A stretch of DNA of 64,000 bases from Alteromonadaceae bacterium XY-R5 (GCA_001660395.1 LXWE01000002.1:186001-250000), one strand, 5' to 3'; shown: positions 25,979 to 36,511, counted from the first letter of the stretch. Notes: a model not told the origin generated them from the letters alone. Translations and numbers: made by a program.

Positions 25979-27496
25979 ATGTGTGGTATTGTCGGTATCG
26001 TGGGCAAAGGCCCTGTTAATCAGGCCTTGTATGATGGTTTAACTGTGTTGCAGCACAGGGGACAAGATGCCGCAGGGATAGTCACCATTGACGAAGGCAT
26101 GTTCCATCTGCGTAAGGCCAATGGCCTGGTACGGGATGTGTTTCATACCCGTCACATGAAGAATCTGACCGGTAATTGCGGTATTGGCCATGCGCGCTAT
26201 CCTACCGCAGGCTCCTCAACTTCGGCGGAAGCACAGCCTTTCTATGTTAACTCACCTTTTGGGATTGCCCTGGCGCACAACGGTAATCTGACCAATGCCA
26301 AAGAGTTACAGGAAGAGGTGTTTCGGATCGCCAGACGTCACATCAATACCTCCTCCGATTCCGAGTTGCTGCTGAATATTCTTGCGCATGAGTTGCAGGA
26401 AGGCACCGGCCTGAAACTGGAGCCTCAGGAAGTTTTTGCGGCAGTTGCCAATGTGCACCGTAAAATTCGTGGTGGTTATGCGGTAGTCGCAGCGATTATC
26501 GGTAACGGTATGCTGGCATTTCGTGACCCCTTCGGCATTCGTCCGCTGGCGTTAGGCAAACGTAAAAGCGAACTGGGTGACGAATACATGGTTGCGTCTG
26601 AAAGCGTGGCTCTGGATGCCGTAGGTTTCCAGTTTATCCGTGATGTTGCTCCGGGTGAGGCGATTTATATTACCGAAGCGGGTGAGCTATTCAGCAAACA
26701 GTGTGCGGATAACCCTGTGCATGCGCCATGTATTTTTGAATTTGTTTACTTCGCCCGCCCAGATTCGTTTATTGACGGTATTTCTGTGTACGCGTCACGA
26801 GTGAACATGGGCAAACGTTTAGGTCGCAAAATTGCCCGTGAATGGGCCGATTTAGACATAGATGTTGTGATTCCTATCCCGGAAACATCCATGGATGTGG
26901 CATTGCAGATCGCCCAGGAACTGGACTTGCCTTATCGCCAGGGTTATGTGAAAAACCGCTATATCGGCCGCACTTTTATTATGCCGGGTCAGACCCAGCG
27001 TAAGAAGTCTGTGCGCCGTAAACTAAATGCGATTTCGTCTGAGTTCAAAGGCAAAAACGTACTGCTGGTGGATGACTCGCTGGTACGTGGTACCACTTCT
27101 GAGCAGATCATTGAGATGGCCCGTGAGTCTGGCGCCAAGAAAGTGTATTTTGCGTCTGCTGCACCTGAAATTCGTTTCCCTAACGTGTACGGCATTGATA
27201 TGCCATCTGCCAATGAGCTCATTGCTCATGGTCGTGATATCGAAGAAATCAGTGCTTTGATTAAGGCTGATGGTTTGATTTTCCAGGATCTGGACGATTT
27301 GGTAGAAGCGGTACGGGAAGAGAATCCTGCCATTACCCGTTTTGAGACGTCTGTATTTGACGGCAATTACATCACGGGTGATGTCGACCAGTCTTATCTG
27401 GAACGTCTGGATGCGGCCCGTAACGATGGCGCAAAAGCACCTCTTCAGGGTGAATTAAGCAACCTCGAAATGCACAATATCGATCAGGAAGGTTAA
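25979..27496 (+). CDS. purF: Amidophosphoribosyltransferase PurF
   Basis: First committed step of purine synthesis: PRPP plus glutamine gives 5-phosphoribosylamine. The 505 residues begin MCGIVGIVG, with the N-terminal cysteine as glutamine-amidotransferase nucleophile after methionine removal. The C-terminal phosphoribosyltransferase domain has the PRPP loop [14 protein letters not shown]. Normal length for the E. coli-type enzyme. No PurR-box palindrome was found just upstream. Confidence 0.97.
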   Translation: MCGIVGIVGKGPVNQALYDGLTVLQHRGQDAAGIVTIDEGMFHLRKANGLVRDVFHTRHMKNLTGNCGIGHARYPTAGSSTSAEAQPFYVNSPFGIALAHNGNLTNAKELQEEVFRIARRHINTSSDSELLLNILAHELQEGTGLKLEPQEVFAAVANVHRKIRGGYAVVAAIIGNGMLAFRDPFGIRPLALGKRKSELGDEYMVASESVALDAVGFQFIRDVAPGEAIYITEAGELFSKQCADNPVHAPCIFEFVYFARPDSFIDGISVYASRVNMGKRLGRKIAREWADLDIDVVIPIPETSMDVALQIAQELDLPYRQGYVKNRYIGRTFIMPGQTQRKKSVRRKLNAISSEFKGKNVLLVDDSLVRGTTSEQIIEMARESGAKKVYFASAAPEIRFPNVYGIDMPSANELIAHGRDIEEISALIKADGLIFQDLDDLVEAVREENPAITRFETSVFDGNYITGDVDQSYLERLDAARNDGAKAPLQGELSNLEMHNIDQEG

Positions 27497-27523
27497 TTGC
27501 CGCGGGGCGACTAACTTCTCCAA

Positions 27524-27554
27524 TAAAAAAGCCGCCAGGGAAGGGCGGCTTTTT
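27524..27554 (+). terminator. Terminator of the truA-purF block
   Basis: AAAAAAGCCGCC / GGCGGCTTTTT stem with a short loop, 28 bases after the purF stop. Confidence 0.9.
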
Positions 27555-27633
27555 ACGTTTCCAAGAGAGCAAGATACTTGGAATTTTTTACTACTACATC
27601 TTCGTTGCGTCGGCGTTCAAACACGTCACAGAG

Positions 27634-28233
27634 TTAATGCACATACATAGGGCCTAAGCCCATACTCCACAAAATCACAGACCCGGCCATTAAAATCGAC
27701 AGCAGTACCAATCCACAGGTCACAACACTGCTGGCATATACGAAGCCTTTATCTTCCGGAATGTGCATTAAGATGGGTACACCTGAATAGAGTAGGTATA
27801 CCGAGTAAGTTAGTCCTATTAGTCCAATGGCCATCACAAACCAGAGTACGGGGTAAAAGGCGCTAAAACCCACCATAAACAAAGGTGTGGCAGTGTATGC
27901 GGCCAGCTCCAGTGACTGGGTATAACTTGGCATCGCATCAAATGCCTTTGCCAGTTCATGAATCATCACAGCTAAGGCACCCACACCTGCCATTAGCCCG
28001 AAATACATGCCAATACTCATGTACAACGCGCTGTTAGGCGTAAGTTTGATCACATCCCCAACTCCGACACTCCAGCCTAAATACGCCGTGGCGTAATAAC
28101 AGGTTAACGACGGGATCAGGGCAATAATGGCAATATGACTCAGGCTGGACACGGCACTTTCGTGACGTTTGTCAATTTCGTGCCATTCCTGTTTCGGGTG
28201 GGCATATATGCCCCAAAGGTGCCCTAAAATCAT
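27634..28233 (-). CDS. Yip1-family inner membrane protein
   Basis: 199 residues. The start MILGHLWGIYAHPKQEWHEI followed by five or six hydrophobic helices is the pattern of the bacterial Yip1 (PF04893-type) family. The role in bacteria is unknown. It stands alone, converging on purF, with a 227-base AT-rich spacer to miaE on the other side. The family call is by pattern; no function is proposed. Confidence 0.8.
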   Translation of the reverse strand: MILGHLWGIYAHPKQEWHEIDKRHESAVSSLSHIAIIALIPSLTCYYATAYLGWSVGVGDVIKLTPNSALYMSIGMYFGLMAGVGALAVMIHELAKAFDAMPSYTQSLELAAYTATPLFMVGFSAFYPVLWFVMAIGLIGLTYSVYLLYSGVPILMHIPEDKGFVYASSVVTCGLVLLSILMAGSVILWSMGLGPMYVH

Positions 28234-28460
28234 AATGCTCTCCGTCTATGCTGCTTGTTGCTGCGGTCAGAAGTTAAATGTAAACATCATGTTAATATCA
28301 ACTATGTTGCAGCTTTGTGCTTTCGTCAACTATTAGTTTTCAAATTTGGAAAAATGTTTTCCATTCCAGCGAGCCTGTTGGAAGTGGCCGAATTACGCTA
28401 AAATGCGCCGCGTAAGTGAATCCCCAGTAGTGAAAGGTCAGTAAAGTCCCTGTGAATACC

Positions 28461-29222
28461 ATGATTGATTCTTTGTTAACGCCGATTAATTCGTTTTTGC
28501 AATGTGATACCCCTCAGGCCTGGATCGATAGAGCCAAATCCCCAGAGATGCTACCATTATTGCTGATTGATCACTGCAATTGCGAACTCAAAGCCGCCCA
28601 GACGGCGATGCTGCTGATCCGCAAGTATGCCGTCGACAGTGCTAATGGCGAGGCGCTTTTAGCCTGGTTAAAACCCTACGAAGATTATGTTTATCGTCGT
28701 GAAGGGGACGGTAATTTCAGTGGTAAACACAGTGGCTTAAGTAAAGTGATTCAGGCCCGTGATGACGTCAGTTTTGGCGAAGAACTGGTGGATAAAATGG
28801 TGTTGCTAATCAAAGAAGAGTTACATCATTTTCAGCAGGTGCTGGAGATCATGCACAGTCGAGGCATCGAATATCAAAACGTACCTGCCGGGCGTTACGC
28901 CAAAGGCCTGATGCGTCAGGTACGCACTTACGAGCCACAAACCCTGATAGATAAACTGATTTGTGGGGCTTACATTGAAGCGCGTTCCTGCGAGCGTTTT
29001 GCTAAATTAGCGCCGTATTTGGATGATGAGCTGAATAAGTTTTACGTATCACTGCTCCGCAGTGAAGCACGTCATTATCAGGATTACCTGACATTGGCTG
29101 AGCAGGTGGCTGGAGAGGATATCAGTGAGCGGGTGCAGCACTTTGGCAAGGTTGAAGCTGAGTTGATTTCTTCGCCAGATGCAGATTTTAAATTTCATTC
29201 AGGCGCTCCTGTAAGCGCCTGA
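28461..29222 (+). CDS. miaE: tRNA 2-methylthio-N6-isopentenyladenosine hydroxylase MiaE
   Basis: Oxygen-dependent di-iron enzyme that hydroxylates ms2i6A37 in tRNA. The protein follows Salmonella MiaE: NSFLQCDTPQAWIDRAKSPE, LLLIDHCNCELKAAQTAMLL, and ferritin-like iron ligands in KEELHHFQQVLEIM and RSEARHYQDYL. The ATG at 28461 (253 residues) aligns with the family N-terminus; a GTG at 28452 would add three residues. No strong ribosome-binding site for either. Confidence 0.92.
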   Translation: MIDSLLTPINSFLQCDTPQAWIDRAKSPEMLPLLLIDHCNCELKAAQTAMLLIRKYAVDSANGEALLAWLKPYEDYVYRREGDGNFSGKHSGLSKVIQARDDVSFGEELVDKMVLLIKEELHHFQQVLEIMHSRGIEYQNVPAGRYAKGLMRQVRTYEPQTLIDKLICGAYIEARSCERFAKLAPYLDDELNKFYVSLLRSEARHYQDYLTLAEQVAGEDISERVQHFGKVEAELISSPDADFKFHSGAPVSA

Positions 29223-29237
29223 ATCGGTTAACAACAC

Positions 29238-29945
29238 TTAGTGTTGATGCTCACTTTCTAATGCATTGCCCTGGCTGTCATACATGCCCGACGCTTCATG
29301 CTGAATAAAGCCTAAATTGACCATTTTGGTCAGAAACGGATCGGAATGGTCATCGCCGATATCGGCAAAATCCGTTAAGCGATAGTTATCCCGAACGGTG
29401 AAAAACTGACGGATTTCAGCCTCCGGACTAGACGTTTTTTGTAGCTGAATAAGCGTCTGGCCTTTTGCAGATTTGGCTGTCAGGGATGTCACCAGTTTTT
29501 GTTCTGGCAGCCAAACCACGGTCAAATTGCCATCGGCGGATACCAGTGTCTGCTCACGCTCACAACCTGTCCCTGTTTCATTCGCCAGATTTAATCGCGT
29601 TAACGCGCTATCGGAAATCAATTGATAATGATAAGACCAGTCTTTGTCGACCTGGCCGTGGATTGCCACGCCTGGCTCATATTCGATACCACGTTTGGCA
29701 TCGTCGAAATAGCGCACGGGCTTAATTTGCTGGTTTTTAAGTAAGGTCCAGTCGAGGGTGAACTGTTTCTGTGGATACTGATGAGCGGTATGCGCACCAT
29801 GACGCCATAAGATTAGTTCGGAAGTGTGTGTGTTAGTCGTGCTTTGATTGATGACTTTATATTCCGCTTTTAGCTCACTATCTGGGCACTGGGCGGCAGC
29901 GTTAAGGCTCATCAGGCTTAAGCAAGCAAACATGATGTTACGCAT
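29238..29945 (-). CDS. Secreted protein of unknown function downstream of the alkaline phosphatases
   Basis: 235 residues from the ATG at 29945, preceded by AAGGAG (29955-29960). A signal peptide (MRNIMFACLSLMSLNAAAQC) is clear. The mature part begins CPDSELKAEYKVINQS and has a beta-rich pattern, with a His-rich tail (SEHQH). I recognise no family. It lies downstream of the two phosphatases on the same strand but after a terminator, so it may be only partly cotranscribed. A phosphate-related role would be a guess from position. Confidence 0.75.
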   Translation of the reverse strand: MRNIMFACLSLMSLNAAAQCPDSELKAEYKVINQSTTNTHTSELILWRHGAHTAHQYPQKQFTLDWTLLKNQQIKPVRYFDDAKRGIEYEPGVAIHGQVDKDWSYHYQLISDSALTRLNLANETGTGCEREQTLVSADGNLTVVWLPEQKLVTSLTAKSAKGQTLIQLQKTSSPEAEIRQFFTVRDNYRLTDFADIGDDHSDPFLTKMVNLGFIQHEASGMYDSQGNALESEHQH

Positions 29946-29970
29946 TGATTGATACTCCTTAAATCGACAA

Positions 29971-29992
29971 AAGGAGGCCTTGTGGCCTCCTT
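29971..29992 (-). terminator. Terminator after the alkaline phosphatase pair
   Basis: AAGGAGGCC / GGCCTCCTT perfect stem with a 4-base loop, followed on the minus strand by TTTTG. It lies just after the stop of the gene at 30009. Confidence 0.8.
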
Positions 29993-30008
29993 GTTCATGC
30001 ATATGCGG

Positions 30009-31898
30009 TTACAGTGCCAGCTTAGCTTCAGCTTGCTCTTTCAGGTTACCGACGTAATTCATGATATGGAAAATCATGTTTTGTTCGTTGGTTCCCTGGA
30101 CTAACAGAGCGCCTGGGCCGCGAGCAAAAATTCCGACGTCTTCGCCCGAGTGGGTTTCACTGCCAGCGAAAGGCACCAGAGATTCCTGGTGATAACCTGA
30201 AGAGGTTGTGTCGATATCACTCAAATCGTTACGACGGCTGTCTGGTGCGGCTGCATAATACACAGCATCAGCATCTGTGACGCTATCCCCCAAATCATGG
30301 AAACCCGGGCCGTTGGTATAACCTACCGTGGTGTATGGCATACCGTCAGCTGCCAGAGACGGCTCTGTTGCACCTACGCCAACCACTTTACCCAGAATCG
30401 GGTTACCACGCTTAGGGTAACCTGCGATGGTAAATACGTGACCATGGTCAGCAGTGACGATAATCAGGGTATCGTCTTCGCTGGTCATTTCGGCGGCTTT
30501 GGCCACTGCATCTGACAGGGCTATGGTATCCGTCAGGGCGTTGTATGCGCTGCCGGCGTGATGGCCGTGGTCGATGCGTCCTGCTTCTACCATCAGGAAG
30601 AAGCCTTCGCTGTTGTTATCCAGGATATCAATGGCCTTTTCTGTCATTTCAGCCAAAGTAGGTTCACCTGCAACGTCATTGTCGCGGTCAGCGTCATATT
30701 GCATATGTGACTCATTGAACAAGCCTAATACGCGTGTCGTGGTACTGGCATCAATGGCGTCAAAACCGGCCTGATCGTACACATAGGTACCGTCGCTGTA
30801 GGTATCCTGCCATTCAGTGATCAAATCGGTACCGTCGGTACGGTCGCCTTCTACACTGCTAACGGCATCTGCGCTGTTGTAAGCGGCGTCTTTTGGCAGG
30901 AATGAACGACGACCGCCACCCATAGCGACTTCAATGCCATCCACGTCTGCACCGTCTACGCGTGCTTCCAGATTGCTTTCAAAATGGATCAGTTGTGCGG
31001 CAATATCTTCACAGCCAGCAGCAATGTCGTCAGCGCTCATATCGCCATCATCTTCCCAGTTACGTTCTGGTGAATTGGCGTAAGTGGCCGCAGGCGTTGC
31101 GTGGGTAATACGTGCGGTGGTCACGATACCTGTCGATTTACCTGCGATTTCAGCCAGTTCCAGGGCGGTGATCAGTTCATTACCTGACATGCTGGCGCAG
31201 TCTGAACGGTTTGCATCTTCGCCGACACTGATAACCCCAGCATCGGATTTCACACCCGTCATCATCGCGGTCATAGTACCGGCTGAATCAGGTGTTTGTG
31301 CATTGACGTTATAGGTTTTAGACAAACCTGCAAACGGGAATTTTTCAAAGCTTAACTGGTGCTCTTCACCCGTTTCGCCAGCTTGCTGACCTTCCAGGAT
31401 ACGCGCGGCCGTTACCGTTGAAATACCCATGCCATCACCCACAAACAGGATGATGTTTTTCGCCGAGCCTTTCAATGAAGACAGGGTTTTTGCTGCTGCA
31501 GCGGACTTAGCGGATGTCGTTGCAGTAGCGTTGGTCCATACTGTTTTAGCTTCAGCCACTTCGGCTTCGCCAGCCTGGAACCATTCGTTGTTTAAACTAG
31601 CGGTTAGCTCAGTTGAACTGACGCTGGTAACACCAGGGGTACAGACATACTCAGTTGCAGTCACTTCGGTTGCAGACAGACTGCCATCGGCATCGCTATC
31701 TAAACCTGAGTCGATTTGTACGCCACCGTTAGGACAGTTGCTATTACCTACGGCTAATACGGTTTGTGCGATCAGGCTGTTAAGGCCGTCGCTACCATCT
31801 GTTCCATTGGTACCATTTTGACCATCATCGCCTTCCAGTGAACAGGCAGATAAGCCAATTAAGGTGGCGGCAAGTAGACTTAATTTAAATACTTTCAT
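30009..31898 (-). CDS. Alkaline phosphatase lipoprotein with collagen-like and DUF7151-like N-terminal region
   Basis: 629 residues. The lipobox LSAC puts the lipidated cysteine at residue 19. Residues ~22-40 are Gly-X-Y repeats (GQNGTNGTDGSDG), then a ~60-residue module with two cysteines and an acidic DSDADGSLS loop that could bind calcium, then the PhoA-type domain from ~145. Catalytic features: FVGDGMG, TPDSAGTMTAMMTG (nucleophile serine), GRIDHGHHAG and TADHGHVF. It hydrolyses phosphomonoesters, probably tethered to a membrane. It is a close paralogue of the gene at 31912, only 13 bases upstream of it, and so under the same Pho box. Confidence 0.92.
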   Translation of the reverse strand: MKVFKLSLLAATLIGLSACSLEGDDGQNGTNGTDGSDGLNSLIAQTVLAVGNSNCPNGGVQIDSGLDSDADGSLSATEVTATEYVCTPGVTSVSSTELTASLNNEWFQAGEAEVAEAKTVWTNATATTSAKSAAAAKTLSSLKGSAKNIILFVGDGMGISTVTAARILEGQQAGETGEEHQLSFEKFPFAGLSKTYNVNAQTPDSAGTMTAMMTGVKSDAGVISVGEDANRSDCASMSGNELITALELAEIAGKSTGIVTTARITHATPAATYANSPERNWEDDGDMSADDIAAGCEDIAAQLIHFESNLEARVDGADVDGIEVAMGGGRRSFLPKDAAYNSADAVSSVEGDRTDGTDLITEWQDTYSDGTYVYDQAGFDAIDASTTTRVLGLFNESHMQYDADRDNDVAGEPTLAEMTEKAIDILDNNSEGFFLMVEAGRIDHGHHAGSAYNALTDTIALSDAVAKAAEMTSEDDTLIIVTADHGHVFTIAGYPKRGNPILGKVVGVGATEPSLAADGMPYTTVGYTNGPGFHDLGDSVTDADAVYYAAAPDSRRNDLSDIDTTSSGYHQESLVPFAGSETHSGEDVGIFARGPGALLVQGTNEQNMIFHIMNYVGNLKEQAEAKLAL

Positions 31899-31911
31899 GG
31901 TTAAATTCCTT

Positions 31912-33504
31912 TTATTCCGCGACCAGATCCAGGGCCTGATTAATCACGTGGAAGATCACGCTTTGCTCGACCACACCTTGAACCAATTGAGAGCCTGGGC
32001 CTTGTGCATGCAGTGAAATATCTTCACCTGCATGGGTTTCGCTTCCCAGCGGAATAAGGGTTTCCTGATGATAGCCACTGGCGGTGGTATCTATGTCAGT
32101 TAAGTCAGTGCGACCTGTACTGGCATCGTAAACGGTGACTGCTTCGGCATAGACTGCGTCACCATCGGTGACATCACCTAAATTGTGGAAACCCGGACCA
32201 TTGTTATAGCCAACCGTGGTGTAGGGCAGGCCGTCATCGGCGGTAGAAGGTGTATCGCTGCCCACAGGGATCACTTTGCCTAAAATTGGGTTACCGCGTT
32301 TTGGATAACCGGCAATGGTGAATACGTGGCTATGGTCTGCAGTCACCAGGATCAGGGTTTCGTCCGGATCGGTTGAATCAATGGCGGCCTGAACTGCATT
32401 TGAAAACTCAACCGCGTCGGTTAGGGCGCTGTAAGCGCTGCCAGCATGATGGCCATGGTCGATACGACCCGATTCCACCATCAGGAAGTAGCCCTTGTCG
32501 TTGTTATCCAATACGCCGATGGCTTTGGCTGTCATTTCAGATAATGAAGGTTCGCCAGCTACATCGTTGTCGCGGTCGGCTTCATACTGCATATGAGACT
32601 CGTTAAACAGTCCCAGCACGCGTTCTGTTGACTCGGTATCGATGGCATCAAAACCAGTTTGGTCCATCACATATACGCCGTTAGGATAGTGTTCCTGCCA
32701 TTCGGCTGTCAGGTCGACGCCATCGGTCCGATCACCTTCCACTTCGCTCACCGCATCGGCGCTGTTATATGCAGCATCTTTGGGGAGGAAAGAGCGACGA
32801 CCGCCGCCCATAGCGACTTCAATACCATCTACGTCGACACCTGTGTAGCGCGCTTCAAGATTGCTTTCAAAGTTGACCAACTGAGAGGCGATATCTTCAC
32901 AACCTGCGGCGATATCGTCGGCGTTCATATCGCCATCATCTTCCCAGTCACGATCGACGGATTTTGCATAGGTGGCCGCTGGTGTGGCGTGGGTTATACG
33001 TGCGGTGGTGACCACGCCAGTAGATAAGCCTTTGATTTCGGCCAGTTCCAGCGCTGAAATAACGACGTTAGCATTCTGCGTGCTGCAATCACCGCGTTCA
33101 ACACCTTCGGCCAGGCCGATAACACCAGCATCGGTTTTCAGGCCAGTCATCATCGCCGTCATGGTGCCGGCAGAATCGGGTGTTTGTGCGTCGGTGTTAT
33201 AGGTTTTTACTAGCGCAGAGTGGGGAAAGCTTTCGAAACTTAAGTAGTTTTCTTCACCTGTTTGACCGGCATTTTGGCCCTGCAGAATACGAGCGGCCGT
33301 CAGGGTTGAAATACCCATGCCGTCACCGACGAACAAAATGACGTTTTTGGCTTTGAAGTTGTTATTGGTTTCGAGTTTTGCTGCAAGTTTGGTTTCAGCG
33401 TTGGTATACCAGCTGCTGTCAGCCTGCACGTCTGGTAAGACGGCAGAAAACGCAGAGGTACTAAACGCCATTGCAACAGCAGAAGCAATCCAGTTAGCTT
33501 TCAT
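31912..33504 (-). CDS. Periplasmic or secreted alkaline phosphatase
   Basis: 530 residues with a standard signal peptide (cleavage near AFSA|VL). The PhoA-type catalytic domain has FVGDGMGISTLTAARIL, TPDSAGTMTAMMTG with the nucleophile serine, THATPAATYA, GRIDHGHHAG and TADHSHVFTIAG as metal ligands. Length matches the larger marine-type PhoA enzymes. It is the first gene of a two-phosphatase operon and stands about 95 bases downstream of a four-repeat Pho box. Expression under phosphate limitation through PhoB is therefore predicted. Confidence 0.94.
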   Translation of the reverse strand: MKANWIASAVAMAFSTSAFSAVLPDVQADSSWYTNAETKLAAKLETNNNFKAKNVILFVGDGMGISTLTAARILQGQNAGQTGEENYLSFESFPHSALVKTYNTDAQTPDSAGTMTAMMTGLKTDAGVIGLAEGVERGDCSTQNANVVISALELAEIKGLSTGVVTTARITHATPAATYAKSVDRDWEDDGDMNADDIAAGCEDIASQLVNFESNLEARYTGVDVDGIEVAMGGGRRSFLPKDAAYNSADAVSEVEGDRTDGVDLTAEWQEHYPNGVYVMDQTGFDAIDTESTERVLGLFNESHMQYEADRDNDVAGEPSLSEMTAKAIGVLDNNDKGYFLMVESGRIDHGHHAGSAYSALTDAVEFSNAVQAAIDSTDPDETLILVTADHSHVFTIAGYPKRGNPILGKVIPVGSDTPSTADDGLPYTTVGYNNGPGFHNLGDVTDGDAVYAEAVTVYDASTGRTDLTDIDTTASGYHQETLIPLGSETHAGEDISLHAQGPGSQLVQGVVEQSVIFHVINQALDLVAE

Positions 33505-33580
33505 TGTTTTATCCCATTGTAGTGTGAACTAATTCGGTCAGAGAAAGACCGAGGCTGACGAGACTACCGATGAGATGTGA

Positions 33581-33638
33581 AATTTATTTTGCTTAACAAT
33601 GACAATCATGTGGCAGTTTTATGTCGCCTGGGTGTCAG
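33581..33638 (-). promoter_or_regulatory. Double Pho box and promoter of the alkaline phosphatase operon
   Basis: Read on the minus strand, four heptamers recur at exact 11-bp steps: CTGACAC (33632-33638), GCGACAT (33621-33627), CTGCCAC (33610-33616) and TTGTCAT (33599-33605), each separated by 4 bp. PhoB binds CTGTCAT repeats with this 7+4 spacing. A -10-like TAAATT (33581-33586) follows 12 bp after the last repeat, the usual geometry for PhoB promoters that lack a -35. Confidence 0.8.
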
Positions 33639-33687
33639 GGGTAAGTATGGCTTTAAAAGTAAAAAGTGCTTGAGAGGTATAGAAAAA

Positions 33688-34422
33688 TTAGAGAATAGAA
33701 AAATCCAGCTGATGCAGTTCAAGGTGGTTGATATCCACTTTGAGCATACTGCCTTGCTCGTACCAGTCGCCCAATACAATGCGCTGAGCCGGCTGACCAT
33801 CGAGGCTAAAATTGTGGATCGCAGGTCTGTGAGTATGACCATGAATTAAACGCAGTACCTGATGCTGACGCATGCTGGCTTCGACTTCGCTTTGAGTCAC
33901 GTCCATAATGTCGGCACTTAGCTGCATTTGTTTTTCTTTGCTGGCTTTGCGGCCATTGGCGGCAATTTTTCGGCGGGTAGATAAAGGCAAACTTAAAATC
34001 AGTCTTGGCCACCACCAACCGCGGGCTTTTTTACGGAATTTCTGGTAGCCCACATCCCGGGTGCAAAGCTCATCACCGTGCATGATCAAAGTGCGAGTAC
34101 CGTACAAATCGATAACGGCTTGTTCGGGCAGTAATTGCATGCCCGCTTTGGCGGCATATTTTTTACGTACCAGGAAATCTCGGTTGCCGTGGATAAAATA
34201 CACAGGCACGCCACCATCGCTGACGGCTTTAAACGCCGAGGCGATGCTGCGGGTAAAAGGGGTGTCGTCGTCGTCACCAATCCAGGCTTCAAATAAATCC
34301 CCCAGTACATACAGAGCATCTGCATCTGGTGCTTGTTTCTGTAAGAAGCTAAGCAGACATTGGGTAATGTCTTCGCGCTCTGGGCTTAAATGAAGGTCGG
34401 CGATGAAATAGGTGTGTGACAT
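33688..34422 (-). CDS. lpxH: UDP-2,3-diacylglucosamine diphosphatase LpxH
   Basis: Cleaves UDP-2,3-diacylglucosamine to lipid X in lipid A synthesis; a peripheral inner-membrane metallophosphoesterase. The ATG at 34422 gives 244 residues starting MSHTYFIADLHLSPE. Motifs in order: DLHLS, GDLFEAWIGDD, HGNRDFL, MHGDELCTRD and HGHTHRP. It is 51 bases downstream of ppiB on the same strand, the same order as in E. coli. Confidence 0.95.
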   Translation of the reverse strand: MSHTYFIADLHLSPEREDITQCLLSFLQKQAPDADALYVLGDLFEAWIGDDDDTPFTRSIASAFKAVSDGGVPVYFIHGNRDFLVRKKYAAKAGMQLLPEQAVIDLYGTRTLIMHGDELCTRDVGYQKFRKKARGWWWPRLILSLPLSTRRKIAANGRKASKEKQMQLSADIMDVTQSEVEASMRQHQVLRLIHGHTHRPAIHNFSLDGQPAQRIVLGDWYEQGSMLKVDINHLELHQLDFSIL

Positions 34423-34473
34423 GAAGTAACTGCGATAGGGCGGGCCGAAACCCGCCTGATTAATCAATAGGGG

Positions 34474-34968
34474 TTATTCAGTGATGGTGGCTTTAACGAT
34501 AACCACATCTTCCTGAGGGACGTCCTGATGATAACCAGAGTTGCCAGTTTTCACCGCTTTGATCTTATTAACCACGTCCATACCGTCGGTCACTTCACCA
34601 AATACACAGTAACCCCAACCGTCCATACTTTCGCCACGGAAGTTCAGGAAGCTATTGTTGTTCACGTTAATGAAGAACTGTGCTGTGGCTGAATGCGGAT
34701 CATTCGTACGCGCCATAGCGATAGTACCTACGCCATTGGCCACACCATTGTTGGCTTCGTTTTTAATGGGTGCGTTGGTTTCCTTCTGGTTCATACCAGG
34801 CTCAAAACCGCCGCCCTGGATCATAAACCCATCAATTACACGGTGGAAAATGGTGTTGTCGTAAAAGCCGTCTTTTACATAGGACAGGAAATTCTCTACT
34901 GTCGCTGGGGCTTTGTCTGCAAACAAAGACAAGGTGATATCACCGTAATTGGTATGCAAAATAACCAT
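34474..34968 (-). CDS. ppiB: Cytoplasmic peptidyl-prolyl cis-trans isomerase B (cyclophilin)
   Basis: 164 residues from the ATG at 34968 with an AAGGA site upstream; the longer in-frame start is rejected. Cyclophilin motifs: [33 protein letters not shown] and WGYCVFGEV. No signal peptide, so it is the cytoplasmic PpiB type. Divergent from cysS, as in E. coli. Confidence 0.95.
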   Translation of the reverse strand: MVILHTNYGDITLSLFADKAPATVENFLSYVKDGFYDNTIFHRVIDGFMIQGGGFEPGMNQKETNAPIKNEANNGVANGVGTIAMARTNDPHSATAQFFINVNNNSFLNFRGESMDGWGYCVFGEVTDGMDVVNKIKAVKTGNSGYHQDVPQEDVVIVKATITE

Positions 34969-35131
34969 CTTTAGTGTCCTTAGAAGTTGATGTATCGGGA
35001 AAAATCCCATTCTAGCCTAATCCGGTGACGATTTTAACTGATGTTGATGCGTTTGTAAGATGCAGCAGGGGGGCGTCGATGCTAGAATCGCGTTTTTATT
35101 TCACTTAAGAAACTTCATACAGGAAACATTG

Positions 35132-36511
35132 ATGTTGCAGATATACAACACCTTAACCCGTCAAAAAGAAACCTTTACGCCAATTCAGCCAGGCAAGGTG
35201 GGGTTATATGTGTGTGGTATTACCGTGTATGACATGTGCCATATGGGCCATGCCCGTACTTACCTGAGTTTCGATATGATGGTGCGTTACATGCGCGCCA
35301 AAGGCCTGGATGTACAGTATGTGCGTAACATTACTGACGTTGACGACAAAATAATCAAACGCGCTAACGAGAATGGCGAGACTCCTGCGCAACTGACTGA
35401 ACGCACTGTGGCCATGATGCATGAAGATTTTGCCGCGATTAATTTGTTGATGCCGGATGTGGAACCGCGAGTGACCACCCACATGGATGAAATCATCGAT
35501 GTCATCCAGCGCCTGGTGGATAAAGGCCATGCCTATCAGGCCTCCAGTGGCGATGTGCTGTTTGATGTCAGTACCTATGAGGCCTACGGCAAACTCAGTA
35601 AACAGGATTTAGAACAGTTAAATGCCGGTGCCCGCGTTGAAGTGGCGGCTGGCAAAGATGATCCGCTGGATTTTGTACTTTGGAAAGTGGCCAAGCCAGG
35701 TGAGCCTGCGTGGCAATCGCCCTGGGGTGAAGGCCGTCCAGGCTGGCATATTGAATGTTCGGCTATGAACCATAAGCATTTAGGTGCGCATTTTGATATT
35801 CACGGTGGCGGCTCGGATTTGATTTTTCCTCACCATGAAAACGAAGTGGCTCAGTCTTGCTGTGCCTTTGATACCCCGTACGTAAACTACTGGGTGCATA
35901 CCGGCATGGTGCAGGTTAACGATGAAAAGATGTCTAAATCCTTAGGCAACTTCTTCACCTTGCGTGATGTACTCAAAGAATACGATGGCGAAACCCTGCG
36001 TTACTTTATGCTCACGGCCCACTATCGTAGCCAGCTGAACTATACCGATGACAACCTGAAACAGGCGAAATCTGCCCTGGAGCGTTTGTATACGGCCCTG
36101 CGTGACGTCACGCCAGCCAAGGTTGAACTTGCCGAGTCAGCTTACTATGCGCGTTTTACAGCAGCCATGGATGATGACTTCAATACTCCAGAAGCCTTCT
36201 CTGTGTTGTTTGAACTGGCCCGCGAGCTCAACAAGCACAAGCAGGATGCAGACAAAGCCGCGCAACTAGCCGGTGAGCTGGTGGCGTTAGGCGGCATTCT
36301 TGGCTTGCTGCAGTTGTCACCAGAAGTCTTCTTACAAGCCGGTGGCGGTGATGATGAAGAAGTGGCAAAAATCGAGGCGCTGATTAAACAGCGTAACGAT
36401 GCCCGCGCCAGCAAAGACTGGGCGGCCGCCGATGCAGCTCGCAACGCGTTAACCGCAATGGGTATCGTATTAGAAGACGGTGCGCAGGGCACTACCTGGC
36501 GTCGTAGTTAA
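35132..36511 (+). CDS. cysS: Cysteinyl-tRNA synthetase
   Basis: Class I synthetase that charges tRNA-Cys. 459 residues from the ATG at 35132 (AGGAAAC upstream); an in-frame start at 35060 lacks support. HIGH signature as HMGHAR, zinc ligands in [17 protein letters not shown] and HHENE, and KMSKS as EKMSKSLGN. Normal length. Followed by a terminator. Confidence 0.97.
   Translation: MLQIYNTLTRQKETFTPIQPGKVGLYVCGITVYDMCHMGHARTYLSFDMMVRYMRAKGLDVQYVRNITDVDDKIIKRANENGETPAQLTERTVAMMHEDFAAINLLMPDVEPRVTTHMDEIIDVIQRLVDKGHAYQASSGDVLFDVSTYEAYGKLSKQDLEQLNAGARVEVAAGKDDPLDFVLWKVAKPGEPAWQSPWGEGRPGWHIECSAMNHKHLGAHFDIHGGGSDLIFPHHENEVAQSCCAFDTPYVNYWVHTGMVQVNDEKMSKSLGNFFTLRDVLKEYDGETLRYFMLTAHYRSQLNYTDDNLKQAKSALERLYTALRDVTPAKVELAESAYYARFTAAMDDDFNTPEAFSVLFELARELNKHKQDADKAAQLAGELVALGGILGLLQLSPEVFLQAGGGDDEEVAKIEALIKQRNDARASKDWAAADAARNALTAMGIVLEDGAQGTTWRRS

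Noticed and set aside
33577-33849. Plus-strand frame between the phosphatases and lpxH
   Set aside because: It covers the Pho box and the end of lpxH on the other strand; its composition is that of a shadow frame.
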